Shown piece after piece: positions 17,467 through 26,606 of a stretch of 64,000 bases of DNA. The number at the start of each line of letters is the position of its first letter. Position 1 is the first letter of the stretch. The stretch is from Lachnospiraceae bacterium (GTDB lineage: Bacteria; Bacillota; Clostridia; Lachnospirales; Lachnospiraceae): the NCBI GenBank assembly GCA_910575005.1, contig CAJTCL010000001.1, positions 62,001-126,000 of the forward strand. The letters are read 5' to 3'. A program made the translations under genes and the position numbers. The notes below the pieces were generated by a model that was not told the origin of the DNA, did not search any database, and saw nothing but the letters and a program-made list of their open reading frames with translations.

Positions 17467-17483
17467 TTCAAATGTCAATATTT

Positions 17484-17521
17484 AAAAGTGGAAAACTAGT
17501 TATTGAGGGTTTACCACTTTT
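17484..17521 (+). terminator. Rho-independent terminator
   Basis: AAAAGTGG (17484-17491) pairs with CCACTTTT (17514-17521), followed by a T-rich tail. It ends the 16179-17466 operon. Confidence 0.65.
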
Positions 17522-17615
17522 TCTTTTTACCATAACGAATTAGAAAAATGAAAATACAGTTTCTGAGAGCGGAAGAATATGGAAATATTGGAAATCTAGT
17601 CAATTTGAAGTATTA

Positions 17616-17707
17616 ATACCTAAGAAAACCTTATTTCAAATTATGTTGACAATTGATTCATATTTACAGAAGCTTTGAACATATTTGGATAAGGTTTTCT
17701 TAGGTAT
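17616..17707. repeat. Perfect 19-bp inverted repeat around 54 bp
   Basis: ATACCTAAGAAAACCTTAT (17616-17634) and its exact complement ATAAGGTTTTCTTAGGTAT (17689-17707) enclose 54 AT-rich bases. There is no obvious target duplication outside the arms. It lies between the cargo island and the oriT region, so it may be a miniature transposon (MITE), a boundary of the inserted island, or a long-stem structure. The 54-base interior encodes nothing. Confidence 0.65.
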
Positions 17708-17733
17708 CAGAGCAAGTTTCGCCTGAGTAACTC

Positions 17734-17834
17734 AAAATCCACTGTGTGGATTTTACTTACATGGCACCTTGATGGGGATTTCCGTCTGCGCTCCGCTCCG
17801 GTCCGTGCTAAACGGACGTCCACTGGACGTCCAG
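17734..17834. other. oriT-like region with clustered palindromes
   Basis: Upstream of mobC and the relaxase. AAAATCCAC-TGT-GTGGATTTT spans 17734-17754, GTCCGT/ACGGAC spans 17801-17817, and GGACGTCC occurs at 17814-17821 and again at 17825-17832, the second within the palindrome CTGGACGTCCAG. Such clustered hairpins next to mobC are typical of origins of transfer. The nick site itself cannot be named. The rest of 17835-18073 has no gene and contains the mobC leader. Confidence 0.45.
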
Positions 17835-18073
17835 CACCCCCATACCCTCGTTTTGGCATACTTTCTAAATATGCAGATTGGCTCCTATTGTAAATAGTCA
17901 CAGCGTAATTGTTTCCATCACGAAAAATTTAAAATATTTTGACAAAAAGTTTCTTTTTATTTCCCATTATTCATTCTCAATCGGCTTATATTATAGAGCC
18001 CTTTTGGGGAATCTTATAGTCCGAAAAGATATATTTTGAATAAATCTTTTCATATTTGGAAAGGAATTGAGAA

Positions 18074-18529
18074 ATGGCTAGACCAAAAAAAGATAAAGAA
18101 TTGCGACACAAACATCAGATTATGCTTCGTCTCACAGATACAGAATATGAAATTATATCAGAAAATGCTAAGTCTGCGAATCTTCCACTGGCAGAGTATG
18201 CCCGTAAGCAGATTATGAAACAAAAAGTAATTGCAAAATACGAGATTGTGGCAGACTTGCCGGAACTAAAAAAACTGATTGCAGAGTTTGGGAAGATTGG
18301 AAGTAATTTAAATCAGATTGCAAAACATTTTAACAGTGGTGGGATTCATTCACAGGAAATGCGTAAGGCAATCGACCAGAGTATAACAAGAATTTATGAA
18401 ATGAAATATCAAGTGTTAAAGATGGCAGGAGATTTTCACTCTGCTGCCGAATGGCACGAATGCCCGAAAGGGTATCAAGGTATACCTGGAGGGTACTTTC
18501 ATGGCAATACTAAAACACATAGCAAGTAA
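18074..18529 (+). CDS. mobC: MobC-family relaxosome accessory protein
   Basis: A 151-aa protein. Residues 1-50 form a ribbon-helix-helix DNA-binding part (RLTDTEYEIISENAKSANL), and residues ~65-120 carry the MobC signature (IGSNLNQIAKHFNSGG). MobC proteins bind oriT and help the relaxase melt and nick it. An AAAGGA ribosome site precedes the ATG. Its 3' end overlaps the relaxase start by 29 nt, so the two are cotranslated. The motif set is complete. Confidence 0.9.
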   Translation: MARPKKDKELRHKHQIMLRLTDTEYEIISENAKSANLPLAEYARKQIMKQKVIAKYEIVADLPELKKLIAEFGKIGSNLNQIAKHFNSGGIHSQEMRKAIDQSITRIYEMKYQVLKMAGDFHSAAEWHECPKGYQGIPGGYFHGNTKTHSK

Positions 18530-20162
18530 AAATGCAGATTATGGAGAAGCACAGAGGTATCTCATATTTGAGTATGATGAATATACAAACAAACCAATTC
18601 TTGATGAAAATGGTGAATTGATCCCACGTAAAAAATATTTTCTAGATGGCATAAACTGTGATCCGTTTACGTTTGATATGGAATGCAGAGAGCTGAATGC
18701 TCAGTATAATAAAAATGAATCCTATGATGAAATAAAATCTCACCATTATATTATCAGTTTTGACCCAAAAGATTCGGTAGAAAATGGACTGACAGGGGAA
18801 AAAGCACAACAGCTCGGATTAGAATATGCCCACAAAAATTTTCCTGGTCATCAAGCCTTAGTCTGTACACACATGGATGGACATAATGAAAGTGGCAATA
18901 TCCATGTACATATTGTAATCAACAGTTTGAGAAAGTATGACGTAGAACAACAGGACTTTATGGAGCGCTCCTGTGATTCTCGCGCTGGATATAAACACCA
19001 TGTATCAAAAAATTACATTAATCACTTGAAACAATCACTAATGGATTTATGCCATCGGGAACATCTGCATCAAGTAGATCTTCTTGCTCCAGCAGAAAAG
19101 AAAATCACAGACAGGGAATACCATGCAAAACGCAGAGGACAGAAGAAGTTAGACAAATTAAACAAAGAGATTTTGTCAGACGATCTTACTCCAAACAAAA
19201 CAGAATTTCAGACACAGAAAGAATTTCTTCGCTCTGCAATTGAAAATGTTGCCGCTCTTTCCTATAGTCAGGAAGATTTTCAGAAAATACTTGTGGAAAA
19301 ATACAACATCAAATTAAAGATCAGCAGAGGTAGGTTTAGCTATCTCCATCCAGAACGGAATAAGTATATGACAGGGAGGATGCTTGGAGCATATTATGAA
19401 GAAGAACATCTCCTAAAGTTATTTGAAGAAAATGCAAAGAAGAAAGAAAACAAAAAACAAACGATTATTGAGAAAAAATGTAATACAGATTCAAAATTCT
19501 CTACAAATGACAAATCCAATCCAGCAGTTAAAGAATGTCTGCCAATCCTATTTATCAAATCTAATCTACGATTGGTGACTAATCTGCAGGATTGTGTGAA
19601 GGCACAACAGAATGCCACCTATGCTAACAAAGTAAAACTATCCAATTTAAAGGAAATGGCAAGAACTGTCGCTTACGTACAAGAACATGGTTACGATACA
19701 AGGGAATCTTTGGAAGAATCTTTTTCAGAAATTAAGAAAAAGGTTTCTAGTTCCAGAAAAAACTTAAAATCTATGGAAAATAAACTACAGACAATAAATG
19801 AACAAATTCATTACACAGGTCAGTATCTTGCTAATAAAGCTGTCTACCAACAATTTTGTAAAGCAAAAGATAAAGAGAAGTTCCGACAGGAACATTCAAC
19901 AGAAATTGCCCTTTATGAAGCGGCACGAAAATTTCTGAAAGAACAGTCAGAAGATGGTAAACTCCCCTCTATGAAACTGCTAAAAGCAGAAAAAGAAAAA
20001 TTACTGTATCAGAAAAAAGAAGCAAAGAAAGTTTATCATTACTATCAAGATTACCAGAAAGAATTAAATATGGTCTGTTCTAATGTTGATAAGATTTTAG
20101 GAAAATCTAATATCAAACAAATCCAAAAGCAAAAACAACCTTCTGAAAATAGAGAACTTTAA
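18501..20162 (+). CDS. MOBP-type relaxase (MobA/VirD2 family)
   Basis: A 553-aa relaxase that nicks oriT and pilots the ICE strand into the recipient. Motif III is clear: HMDGHNESGNIHVHIVINS, with the metal-binding H135 and H137 and the upstream H124. The N-terminal region contains tyrosines (YGEAQRYLIFEY) that could include the nicking residue. The last 250 residues are a charged coiled coil, usual for Tn1549-type relaxases. Start is ATG after GGAGGGTACTTTC within mobC. It is the only complete forward gene pair of the conjugation module. No inactivating change is seen. Confidence 0.9.
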   Translation: MAILKHIASKNADYGEAQRYLIFEYDEYTNKPILDENGELIPRKKYFLDGINCDPFTFDMECRELNAQYNKNESYDEIKSHHYIISFDPKDSVENGLTGEKAQQLGLEYAHKNFPGHQALVCTHMDGHNESGNIHVHIVINSLRKYDVEQQDFMERSCDSRAGYKHHVSKNYINHLKQSLMDLCHREHLHQVDLLAPAEKKITDREYHAKRRGQKKLDKLNKEILSDDLTPNKTEFQTQKEFLRSAIENVAALSYSQEDFQKILVEKYNIKLKISRGRFSYLHPERNKYMTGRMLGAYYEEEHLLKLFEENAKKKENKKQTIIEKKCNTDSKFSTNDKSNPAVKECLPILFIKSNLRLVTNLQDCVKAQQNATYANKVKLSNLKEMARTVAYVQEHGYDTRESLEESFSEIKKKVSSSRKNLKSMENKLQTINEQIHYTGQYLANKAVYQQFCKAKDKEKFRQEHSTEIALYEAARKFLKEQSEDGKLPSMKLLKAEKEKLLYQKKEAKKVYHYYQDYQKELNMVCSNVDKILGKSNIKQIQKQKQPSENREL

Positions 20163-20224
20163 CAAGAGTTTCCATATCATTTCAGATAATTAATTTTCTG
20201 TTCGATTCAACAGTTAATTTATTA

Positions 20225-20277
20225 AAATGCCAGAATTTAAATAAGAGAAATCTTACCTTACCAAATTTCTGGCATTT
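20225..20277. terminator. Bidirectional terminator
   Basis: AAATGCCAGA (20225-20234) pairs with TCTGGCATTT (20268-20277), flanked by A- and T-rich sequence. It lies between the converging relaxase and STAND NTPase genes. Confidence 0.65.
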
Positions 20278-20303
20278 CAGAAAAATAACAGTATAATAAA
20301 TTA

Positions 20304-23300
20304 TCATTCAAATCGCTGCAAATTTTTTTGATATTCTATTTCATCTTTCCGAAGCTGCTCTATAATTTCAGAATATTCTTTTTTCTCTCTTTTAGCTAAA
20401 TCTACAATTTCTTTATCTTTATCTTTTTCAAATAAGTCAAATAAAATTTCTCTTGGTTCTCTTTCTTTACACCAGCTTGTATTTGTAGATACAGGACTTA
20501 TGCTCTCTATCAATTTTAATGCCAAAGCTTTCCTATTTTTCACCTGTTCCATAGCTGTTAAAGCTATTTTTTTCCATTGATATTTTTCTTCTATTAGTTC
20601 ATATCCATATGTATAGTCAAAGATTTTATAATACCTTTTATCTGGACTCACATTACACCATGAGATTAAAATATCTGAATGATTGTTTGAAAAAATGTCG
20701 TTTCCTTCTTGTTCATCATTTTTTATTATTCTCAATATATTTGACTTTTTTGTACTATTTTCAATAAATACATCTAAAAATAAATTTGGTTGTTGTTTAT
20801 ATAATTCATCTAATAAATGATTCAAATTTATATCCATATCATAATTTATGGTATATTTTTCTTCTATATCATCTTTAAGCCATTCATAAAATATTCTGAT
20901 ATGTTTCTCGTTTTTACCATTACATAACAATGTTACAACTGTTTTAACATTATGTAGTATTATTTCTGGTATGCTGTTCGAACTTGTATCATATATGGAA
21001 ATTCTTTCACTTGATAAAAATATCAAAATCTTCTTTTTAGTTGCTTCATCTATATTTCCTTTTGTTTTTTCTTCATGTCTTACTTTACTTGCAACTAGAT
21101 TCCATATAACACCATCACAATTATCATATTTAGCAAAGTCCTGCATATAATCTATATATTTTTCTATAGATAGCTCTAAAAAGCCTTGACATTCAGATAA
21201 CCTATAAAATATGGATATATCTACTTCTCTATTTTTCACAACGCTATGAAATCTTATCATTTCATCTGCAAAATAATCCCCATTAATGACTAATGTAATA
21301 TAAGTAGGAATTAATCTGGTATCTTGTAATAATGCTCCTAACTTTTCTTTTATATCATCTATATTTTTTTGTTCGCTCAGCATCCCAGTCAACCAATGAT
21401 GTTTTCCTGGAATATAATTATTTTCTTTTAAAACATCACACAGCAAATTCCACATCATATTACAATCGGAGGATTTTGCCAGTTCTCTTCCTAATTGAAT
21501 CGTATCCGTATCTGTATATGATAATACTAACTGCTTATGAACTTTTTGGAATAAACAAAAATTTTCTGCTAATATCTTTCCATAATGTGCTAATATCTTT
21601 CCATGCGTTTTTAAATATTCTTCAAAGGAAGAATACAGTTCATTAGTATAGGAAGTACACCAATAATTTACCTCTTCCTCTAAATTTTTCGGTTCTAATA
21701 ATTCTTTTATTGCGTGCATTCTTTTTATAATATAGTCTGGATAGTAAACTATTCCAGAAAGCTTGCGCCTAATTGCAATATATCCTTCTCTCCAAAATAT
21801 TCGTTGTCTAATATTTGTGACGATCCTTTCTACATTGGAAATATACCCTTGATTAATAAGTTGAAATATTTTATTCGTAAAAGCTTGTGTAATCAGAATT
21901 GGAAATATATTTTCATCCTTAACTAATTCCTCAATATAACCAGCAAATACATTAAACCAGTAATCTTTATTTTCTTTTGCATTTTCCTTTATTCCTTTAT
22001 TAAAATCTGGAAATTCTCTGTATGCCAATCCTGTACCATACCCTTTTTCTAGTGTGTTCTGCAAACATTTTAATCCCAATTCTTTTTTATCTCCATGAAT
22101 CCATTGCTTTATTAATTTCAGCCTTTCATCTGCACATTTTTTATTCATAAAATCTGTATATTGGAAATACTTTTCAATATCTGAATCTCTGATAGCATGA
22201 AACTTTTTTGTAGTTATCAATTCCATACATTCTATAAAATAATCTGGATAATATGCCAATGTTGATATTATTGTCTCAATTCTACCTGAATAGGAAAAAT
22301 ATCCTTGTAATTTTTCCCAATCTCTTTTTATACACACCATTACTTTTTTCGGGTTTATTTTTGCAAGATGGATAAAACATTCTAATTGGCATGTTTGCAA
22401 TAAAGATAAATCAGTAAATTCATGATCTATCCATTCTTCAGCAATTTTTTGAACAATTTCATTGTTATACAAAAAAGAAAGCCTATGTGCAAAAGACATT
22501 TTCATTCTATCTGTACCATTATCTATCATAGACTTCTTAAGCGCATCTTTCCTATAAGATTGAATCGCATCCGTTGCTAAATAATTACTCAAGGCATGTG
22601 GAAGGATGGCACACCATTTTCCCCTGGTCTGCAATATATCCCTATTTTTTAATTCCTCCAGATAATCTACGGACTGTCTTAAACTCATATCCGATAAAAA
22701 ACTGAGTTTTTCTAATTCGCTCCCTGTTCCCTCGTCCTCATAATCCACAGAATATAATAAAGAAAATGTTTTAGCCATTCTATATAATTCTTTATCCTCC
22801 CTTCCTTTTTGCCAGAACAAACGTTTAAATAATTCAGAATCTGTTATCACAGTTATATCTTTATTATAATCTGATAGATTTTTTGCAAATAGCAGTGCAA
22901 GGCTCGCATTTCCGCCAGATATTTCTACAATACGGTGTATAGTTGCATATGGGAGATTTGTATAGTTTTTTACTAATAGTTCTTGAATCGCACTGTCAGA
23001 GGCAGGTTTTAATAGAAACGATGCTGTTTCCACTGTATTTTTATCTTTCACATCATGCTCTACTGTGATAAAGCTTACCTGTGTTTCCTGAGTCTTGCAT
23101 ATTGCCCTTAACCTTGCGTGCAGCTCTGTACTGCAATTATCCATAATTAAAATGGTTTCATCCTTTTTGAATATGACTTCTCGCAACATCTGTTCTGCGG
23201 AAGGCACTAAATTCTCTGCTGCATCCCCATAAATGACCTTCGATGAGCTTAATGCATCCGTCCCTATCTGTTTATCAAAAAGTGCTTCTATCATCCTGGT

Positions 23301-24035
23301 TTTTCCCACTCCAGACAGACCTGTAATTCTTATAACCGCAGCTCCTTTTGTTATCAATCCTCGAAGCCTCTGTATTCCCTCTAAAACAGTTATTTCTTGA
23401 TCTTCAATATAATCATACAACCGCTTTTCCTGATCTAAAATATAATTTTCATATGGTTTTTTCTGTATATCTGACCATTTTCCATAAGCTTGCCATCCCT
23501 GTAAAGGTCTGTTTATTTTTTCTCTTACCGATACAATTAATGCTGGATAACTTCTCACCCATGTTGCAATCCTGTTGCCATCCACAAAATCCAGGCATAC
23601 ACTTTCTGCCCCCTGATAGCCACGGACTGCCTCTTTCATTGCATCAATACGGTTTTTATACATTGTAGGACTTGTTGAACTTTCGCCACAAACTAAAATA
23701 TATGCTCCTTTTTCTTTGCACAATTTTTGTATGGATTCTTTTAAGGTTCCCGTTTTATCCCGCATTTCTTTTAAAATCTTATTAGGAGCAAGATCATACA
23801 ATTTAACCTGGAACCCTACTTTATTCCTTGGTATAAAAGAATTTTTATCCACTTCCCCTTCATATTCGCAATGTACATCTATGCCACCATCAGCAGCATT
23901 CTGGTCGCCTCCCCAAAAAACTTTACCAACATTTATATGAGATTTTTTTAATTCTTCCTCACACAAAAGTCCGATTAAATTACGCAACATGGAATCATCC
24001 AGTTCTGCAATATGTGCATATTCTATTTCAAGCAT
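20304..24035 (-). CDS. Nuclease-STAND NTPase, putative Avs-like antiphage sensor
   Basis: A 1243-aa, three-part protein. Residues 1-150 are a PD-(D/E)XK nuclease-like domain with G50-GID (AADGGIDVHCEYEG) and F75-Q-V-K (VGFQVKL). Residues ~215-480 are a STAND/AAA NTPase with Walker A at ~243 (TGLSGVGKTRM) and a Walker B-like strand near 295 (TILIMDNC). Residues ~480-1243 are helical with repeat-like character and no recognised motif. This order matches Avs proteins, where the tail binds a phage protein and the NTPase drives nuclease activation. GAGGGAGAGAAT precedes the ATG. It is transcribed against the relaxase, as cargo in the core module. The family call is by architecture. Confidence 0.65.
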   Translation of the reverse strand: MLEIEYAHIAELDDSMLRNLIGLLCEEELKKSHINVGKVFWGGDQNAADGGIDVHCEYEGEVDKNSFIPRNKVGFQVKLYDLAPNKILKEMRDKTGTLKESIQKLCKEKGAYILVCGESSTSPTMYKNRIDAMKEAVRGYQGAESVCLDFVDGNRIATWVRSYPALIVSVREKINRPLQGWQAYGKWSDIQKKPYENYILDQEKRLYDYIEDQEITVLEGIQRLRGLITKGAAVIRITGLSGVGKTRMIEALFDKQIGTDALSSSKVIYGDAAENLVPSAEQMLREVIFKKDETILIMDNCSTELHARLRAICKTQETQVSFITVEHDVKDKNTVETASFLLKPASDSAIQELLVKNYTNLPYATIHRIVEISGGNASLALLFAKNLSDYNKDITVITDSELFKRLFWQKGREDKELYRMAKTFSLLYSVDYEDEGTGSELEKLSFLSDMSLRQSVDYLEELKNRDILQTRGKWCAILPHALSNYLATDAIQSYRKDALKKSMIDNGTDRMKMSFAHRLSFLYNNEIVQKIAEEWIDHEFTDLSLLQTCQLECFIHLAKINPKKVMVCIKRDWEKLQGYFSYSGRIETIISTLAYYPDYFIECMELITTKKFHAIRDSDIEKYFQYTDFMNKKCADERLKLIKQWIHGDKKELGLKCLQNTLEKGYGTGLAYREFPDFNKGIKENAKENKDYWFNVFAGYIEELVKDENIFPILITQAFTNKIFQLINQGYISNVERIVTNIRQRIFWREGYIAIRRKLSGIVYYPDYIIKRMHAIKELLEPKNLEEEVNYWCTSYTNELYSSFEEYLKTHGKILAHYGKILAENFCLFQKVHKQLVLSYTDTDTIQLGRELAKSSDCNMMWNLLCDVLKENNYIPGKHHWLTGMLSEQKNIDDIKEKLGALLQDTRLIPTYITLVINGDYFADEMIRFHSVVKNREVDISIFYRLSECQGFLELSIEKYIDYMQDFAKYDNCDGVIWNLVASKVRHEEKTKGNIDEATKKKILIFLSSERISIYDTSSNSIPEIILHNVKTVVTLLCNGKNEKHIRIFYEWLKDDIEEKYTINYDMDINLNHLLDELYKQQPNLFLDVFIENSTKKSNILRIIKNDEQEGNDIFSNNHSDILISWCNVSPDKRYYKIFDYTYGYELIEEKYQWKKIALTAMEQVKNRKALALKLIESISPVSTNTSWCKEREPREILFDLFEKDKDKEIVDLAKREKKEYSEIIEQLRKDEIEYQKNLQRFE

Positions 24036-24107
24036 ATTCTCTCCCTCACTTCATTATTGAAAAATAATCACAAATAATTTAAATACAAATTTTTTGTGTA
24101 TAATATC

Positions 24108-24137
24108 CCCCGATCATTTCAAAGCATGGTCGGGGGT
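24108..24137 (-). terminator. Hairpin downstream of the Rpn-like gene
   Basis: CCCCCGA (24108-24114) and TCGGGGG (24131-24137), a GC-rich stem in AT-rich surroundings. It lies 49 bp past the Rpn-like stop and 73 bp ahead of the STAND NTPase start, so it may separate their transcription. Confidence 0.55.
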
Positions 24138-24185
24138 GCAATTTGCGCAAACGTAAAAATCTTAAAAAGCGTGATTTTCATCGTT

Positions 24186-25139
24186 TTATTGCTTTTTTAA
24201 ATTATCTACATATATTGCCTGTTCTGTTTCTGGAATTTTAAGCGCTTTCATTGCCTGTTCTGCAGTCCAGTCCATGCTTTCCATTAAATTTTGAATAGAA
24301 ACTAAGATACCTTTTTTTATTCCATTTTCCTCTACACCTTTACTTAAGTTACACACAGCCTGCACCTCGCTCTCTAATATTTTTGTCATCTTAATATGAA
24401 AATCATTTTGTAGAATTTTTTTCTTCTCTTCTGGTTCTTTTTCGGAAGAAAGCAACACATCCAAAAGTTTTAATATTCCTGTATATCTATCATCTCCATC
24501 GTGTCCTAAACAAATCATGACTACTGTGAGGAGATCATAATTTTCCTTTCTTTCAGCTATGTCCCCCACCAAATTTTCTTCTTGGATTACATATCGGGTA
24601 ATTGTATTTTCCCGATATTTCGGTGGATTTGCACATATCCAGATCGAATATACTTTTTTAATATGTTCATAGTGGGCATCTGTAAATTCCACACCGTATT
24701 GTGAGGAAATCATCCGGCTGCAGTAATAAATCCCCCTTTTAACAATTGGATATCCAGGATAAAAATTATTTTGGGCTTCTACATTGATAATCAAACTTAC
24801 TAATTCCTCTGATTGTGGAACGAGTGCATAAAAACGGATGTCATAAGTAATCGTACCTTCTTTTATGGTACTGTCTTCTGTTTTAGCTCCCTTAATCTGC
24901 TCACTATACTGTTTTATCTCTTCGTCTGGATTCACGGTAACTTTGGTTATCTGTGGAAAACCTTCTATGTACTTTTTTGCAATTTCATCTACCTCAAAGT
25001 CCCTGTACTCTTCTAAGCAGCTTTTCATAATCCATGCAAGGATTACTTTATTTGCAAGCAGCCGTTTACATGCTGTATCATAAGCAGCTTTATTGTCAGC
25101 AATGGTAATATGTTTTGCAAGTGTATTTTCTACTTCCAT
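24186..25139 (-). CDS. Rpn-family PD-(D/E)XK nuclease/putative transposase
   Basis: A 317-aa member of the PD-(D/E)XK nuclease group often annotated as a transposase, common in Lachnospiraceae. The core is YDIRFYALVPQS, then VSLIINVEAQNNFYPGYP, where the acidic residue and E-x-Q stand in for the usual D and E-x-K, followed by KRGIYYCSRMISSQ. The end is a short helical tail (LMESMDWTAEQAMKALKIP). AAGGAACAACAA precedes the ATG. Rpn proteins promote recombination or nick DNA; some act in defence. It lies next to the STAND NTPase but has its own start and a hairpin between. Confidence 0.7.
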   Translation of the reverse strand: MEVENTLAKHITIADNKAAYDTACKRLLANKVILAWIMKSCLEEYRDFEVDEIAKKYIEGFPQITKVTVNPDEEIKQYSEQIKGAKTEDSTIKEGTITYDIRFYALVPQSEELVSLIINVEAQNNFYPGYPIVKRGIYYCSRMISSQYGVEFTDAHYEHIKKVYSIWICANPPKYRENTITRYVIQEENLVGDIAERKENYDLLTVVMICLGHDGDDRYTGILKLLDVLLSSEKEPEEKKKILQNDFHIKMTKILESEVQAVCNLSKGVEENGIKKGILVSIQNLMESMDWTAEQAMKALKIPETEQAIYVDNLKKQ

Positions 25140-25466
25140 TTGTTGTTCCTTATCCTCTTGTCTGCCTGTTTTTTTATTTTCATATTACCATAAAGTCTAT
25201 TAATAATCTATACGATATTTTTCTCTAACAATCTTATCTTTTCTCTAATTCAAGAACGTCTCGATGTACTTATAACATCACATAGTCAGTTTTTTACTGA
25301 TAATAACAACTCTGTATGTTTACCATCCGTTTAAGGTTTATATCAGATGGAAGATTGAAAATCTCATCACTGATACTAGTATAATATAAAGAAACTTAGT
25401 ATTTTTTGTACTAGCAAGTAACTTACCGCCTATAGAAGCGGGAATTATTCCCATTTACAAACACAA
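25140..25466. other. Intergenic region
   Basis: No gene is supported. The stretch is AT-rich, with the likely Rpn promoter near 25160-25250. TAGTATAAT around 25377 could be a forward promoter, but nothing obvious follows it. Confidence 0.35.
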
Positions 25467-25507
25467 AAAGAGAAGTATCTAACACCATTGGTTAAATACT
25501 CCTCTTT
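25467..25507 (-). terminator. Rho-independent terminator of the YodL gene
   Basis: On the minus strand a stem of about 15 bp (AAAGAGGAGTATTTAAC with GTTAGATACTTCTCTTT, small mismatches) is followed by TTTTT. It lies 39 bp past the YodL-domain stop codon. Confidence 0.7.
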
Positions 25508-25545
25508 CATTTCCGTCTACGCTCCATATCCTCTGTTACTTCCGC

Positions 25546-26358
25546 CTACTGTGTGGATTTTTCAGTCCGTTTTGCGATCTCTGCTTGTTTCTGACGCAAC
25601 TTTGCTAGGACGGATACCCTGCCAGTGTTACCTTTTGAACACATATTATTTTGCCTGCCCTCCATCTTGTTATCATTCTGTTCTTTCTCTATTTCAGAAC
25701 TGCAAAGATATTCTCCATTTTCCATGTATTTTTGCCAATTTTCAAGAGATGGCTTTTTTGGTATTGGCGGGTCTGTAATAGGCTGTGATAGACTGAGATA
25801 GTCTCTAATCTGCCGCTTGACCACTGAATCAAAACCTTGGAATGCATGATCTACAATCAGTTTCCCCGTCTCATCTACTACTACCCATGCCATCTCTTTC
25901 CCATATGTTTCATGCTCCATCAGGAAAAACTTTTTGCCATCTATGATAATGTTGTCAAAAGCAACCCAATTTCCATTCTTGCCTTCAATATGAAAATTCA
26001 TAGTATCATTAGACACAAGTGTGCCAGAAGAAGCATTTTGGATAAATCCAGCTATAACAGTAAACCCATTTTTCTCTACATAGTAGGAAGTAATGATACC
26101 ATCTTTATTCAGTACAAGTACATCACTGACACTAATCGAATGTCCATGAAATGTCCGTGGCAACTGTTTTTCAAATCGTTTATAGATATGCTCAGGCGTA
26201 TCCTCTGGTTGCATCCGTCCGATATAGACCTGTTCATAGTCCTTGTACTGTACTTTGTGTCCCTTCTCAAGTAGCGTATGGTATGGGCGAAATCGTATCT
26301 GTCTATTTTCTGGGATATTTTTTAGCTGGTAAACTGCAAATTGATTCACATTCGTCAT
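25546..26358 (-). CDS. YodL/DUF4316-domain protein of Tn1549-type ICEs
   Basis: A 270-aa protein. Residues ~1-95 are a YodL domain (YIGRMQPEDTPEHIYKRFE; HGHSISVSDVLVLN), and residues ~95-205 resemble DUF4316 (MAWVVVDETGKLIVDHAFQG). The end (VSVLAKLRQKQAEIAKRTEK) is a basic coiled tail. The same two domains recur inside the polyvalent protein encoded just upstream, so this may be a stand-alone copy of its middle part. GGAGGATGT precedes the ATG. Such proteins are thought to support establishment in the new host; the precise activity is unknown. Confidence 0.75.
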   Translation of the reverse strand: MTNVNQFAVYQLKNIPENRQIRFRPYHTLLEKGHKVQYKDYEQVYIGRMQPEDTPEHIYKRFEKQLPRTFHGHSISVSDVLVLNKDGIITSYYVEKNGFTVIAGFIQNASSGTLVSNDTMNFHIEGKNGNWVAFDNIIIDGKKFFLMEHETYGKEMAWVVVDETGKLIVDHAFQGFDSVVKRQIRDYLSLSQPITDPPIPKKPSLENWQKYMENGEYLCSSEIEKEQNDNKMEGRQNNMCSKGNTGRVSVLAKLRQKQAEIAKRTEKSTQ

Positions 26359-26489
26359 ACATCCTCCAATTATTGTTTTTTGTACTATTCCAAATTTAAA
26401 AATACTTTAGCTAAAAGGAACCACAGCTTTTCCAATGTAATGTTAATTAGAACAAGCATTTTTTTGCCTTGCCAATATAAGGAATCTTC

Positions 26490-26536
26490 AAGAACGCCAA
26501 CGGCGTTCTTGCTGCGAAGCGCGCATCATGCGCTTC
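26490..26536. repeat. Two adjacent hairpins between YodL and ArdC genes
   Basis: AAGAACGCC-AAC-GGCGTTCTT (26490-26510) and GAAGCGC-GCATCAT-GCGCTTC (26516-26536), the second followed by TTTT on the plus strand. They lie just past the polyvalent-protein stop. They may end its transcript or stabilise its 3' end. Confidence 0.55.
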
Positions 26537-26606
26537 TTTTATAGTCTCCTCCCTGTTTTTTCTGGAACCTCAAGATCAAGATACACTAATTTCTCAAATC
26601 TCACCA

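Noticed and set aside
17707-17901. 64-codon reverse frame over the oriT region
   Set aside because: Composed of palindromic oriT DNA with many Arg codons; no ribosome site.
25440-25545. CRISPR-like repeats
   Set aside because: Only single hairpins and two-copy motifs; no regular repeat-spacer pattern in the window.
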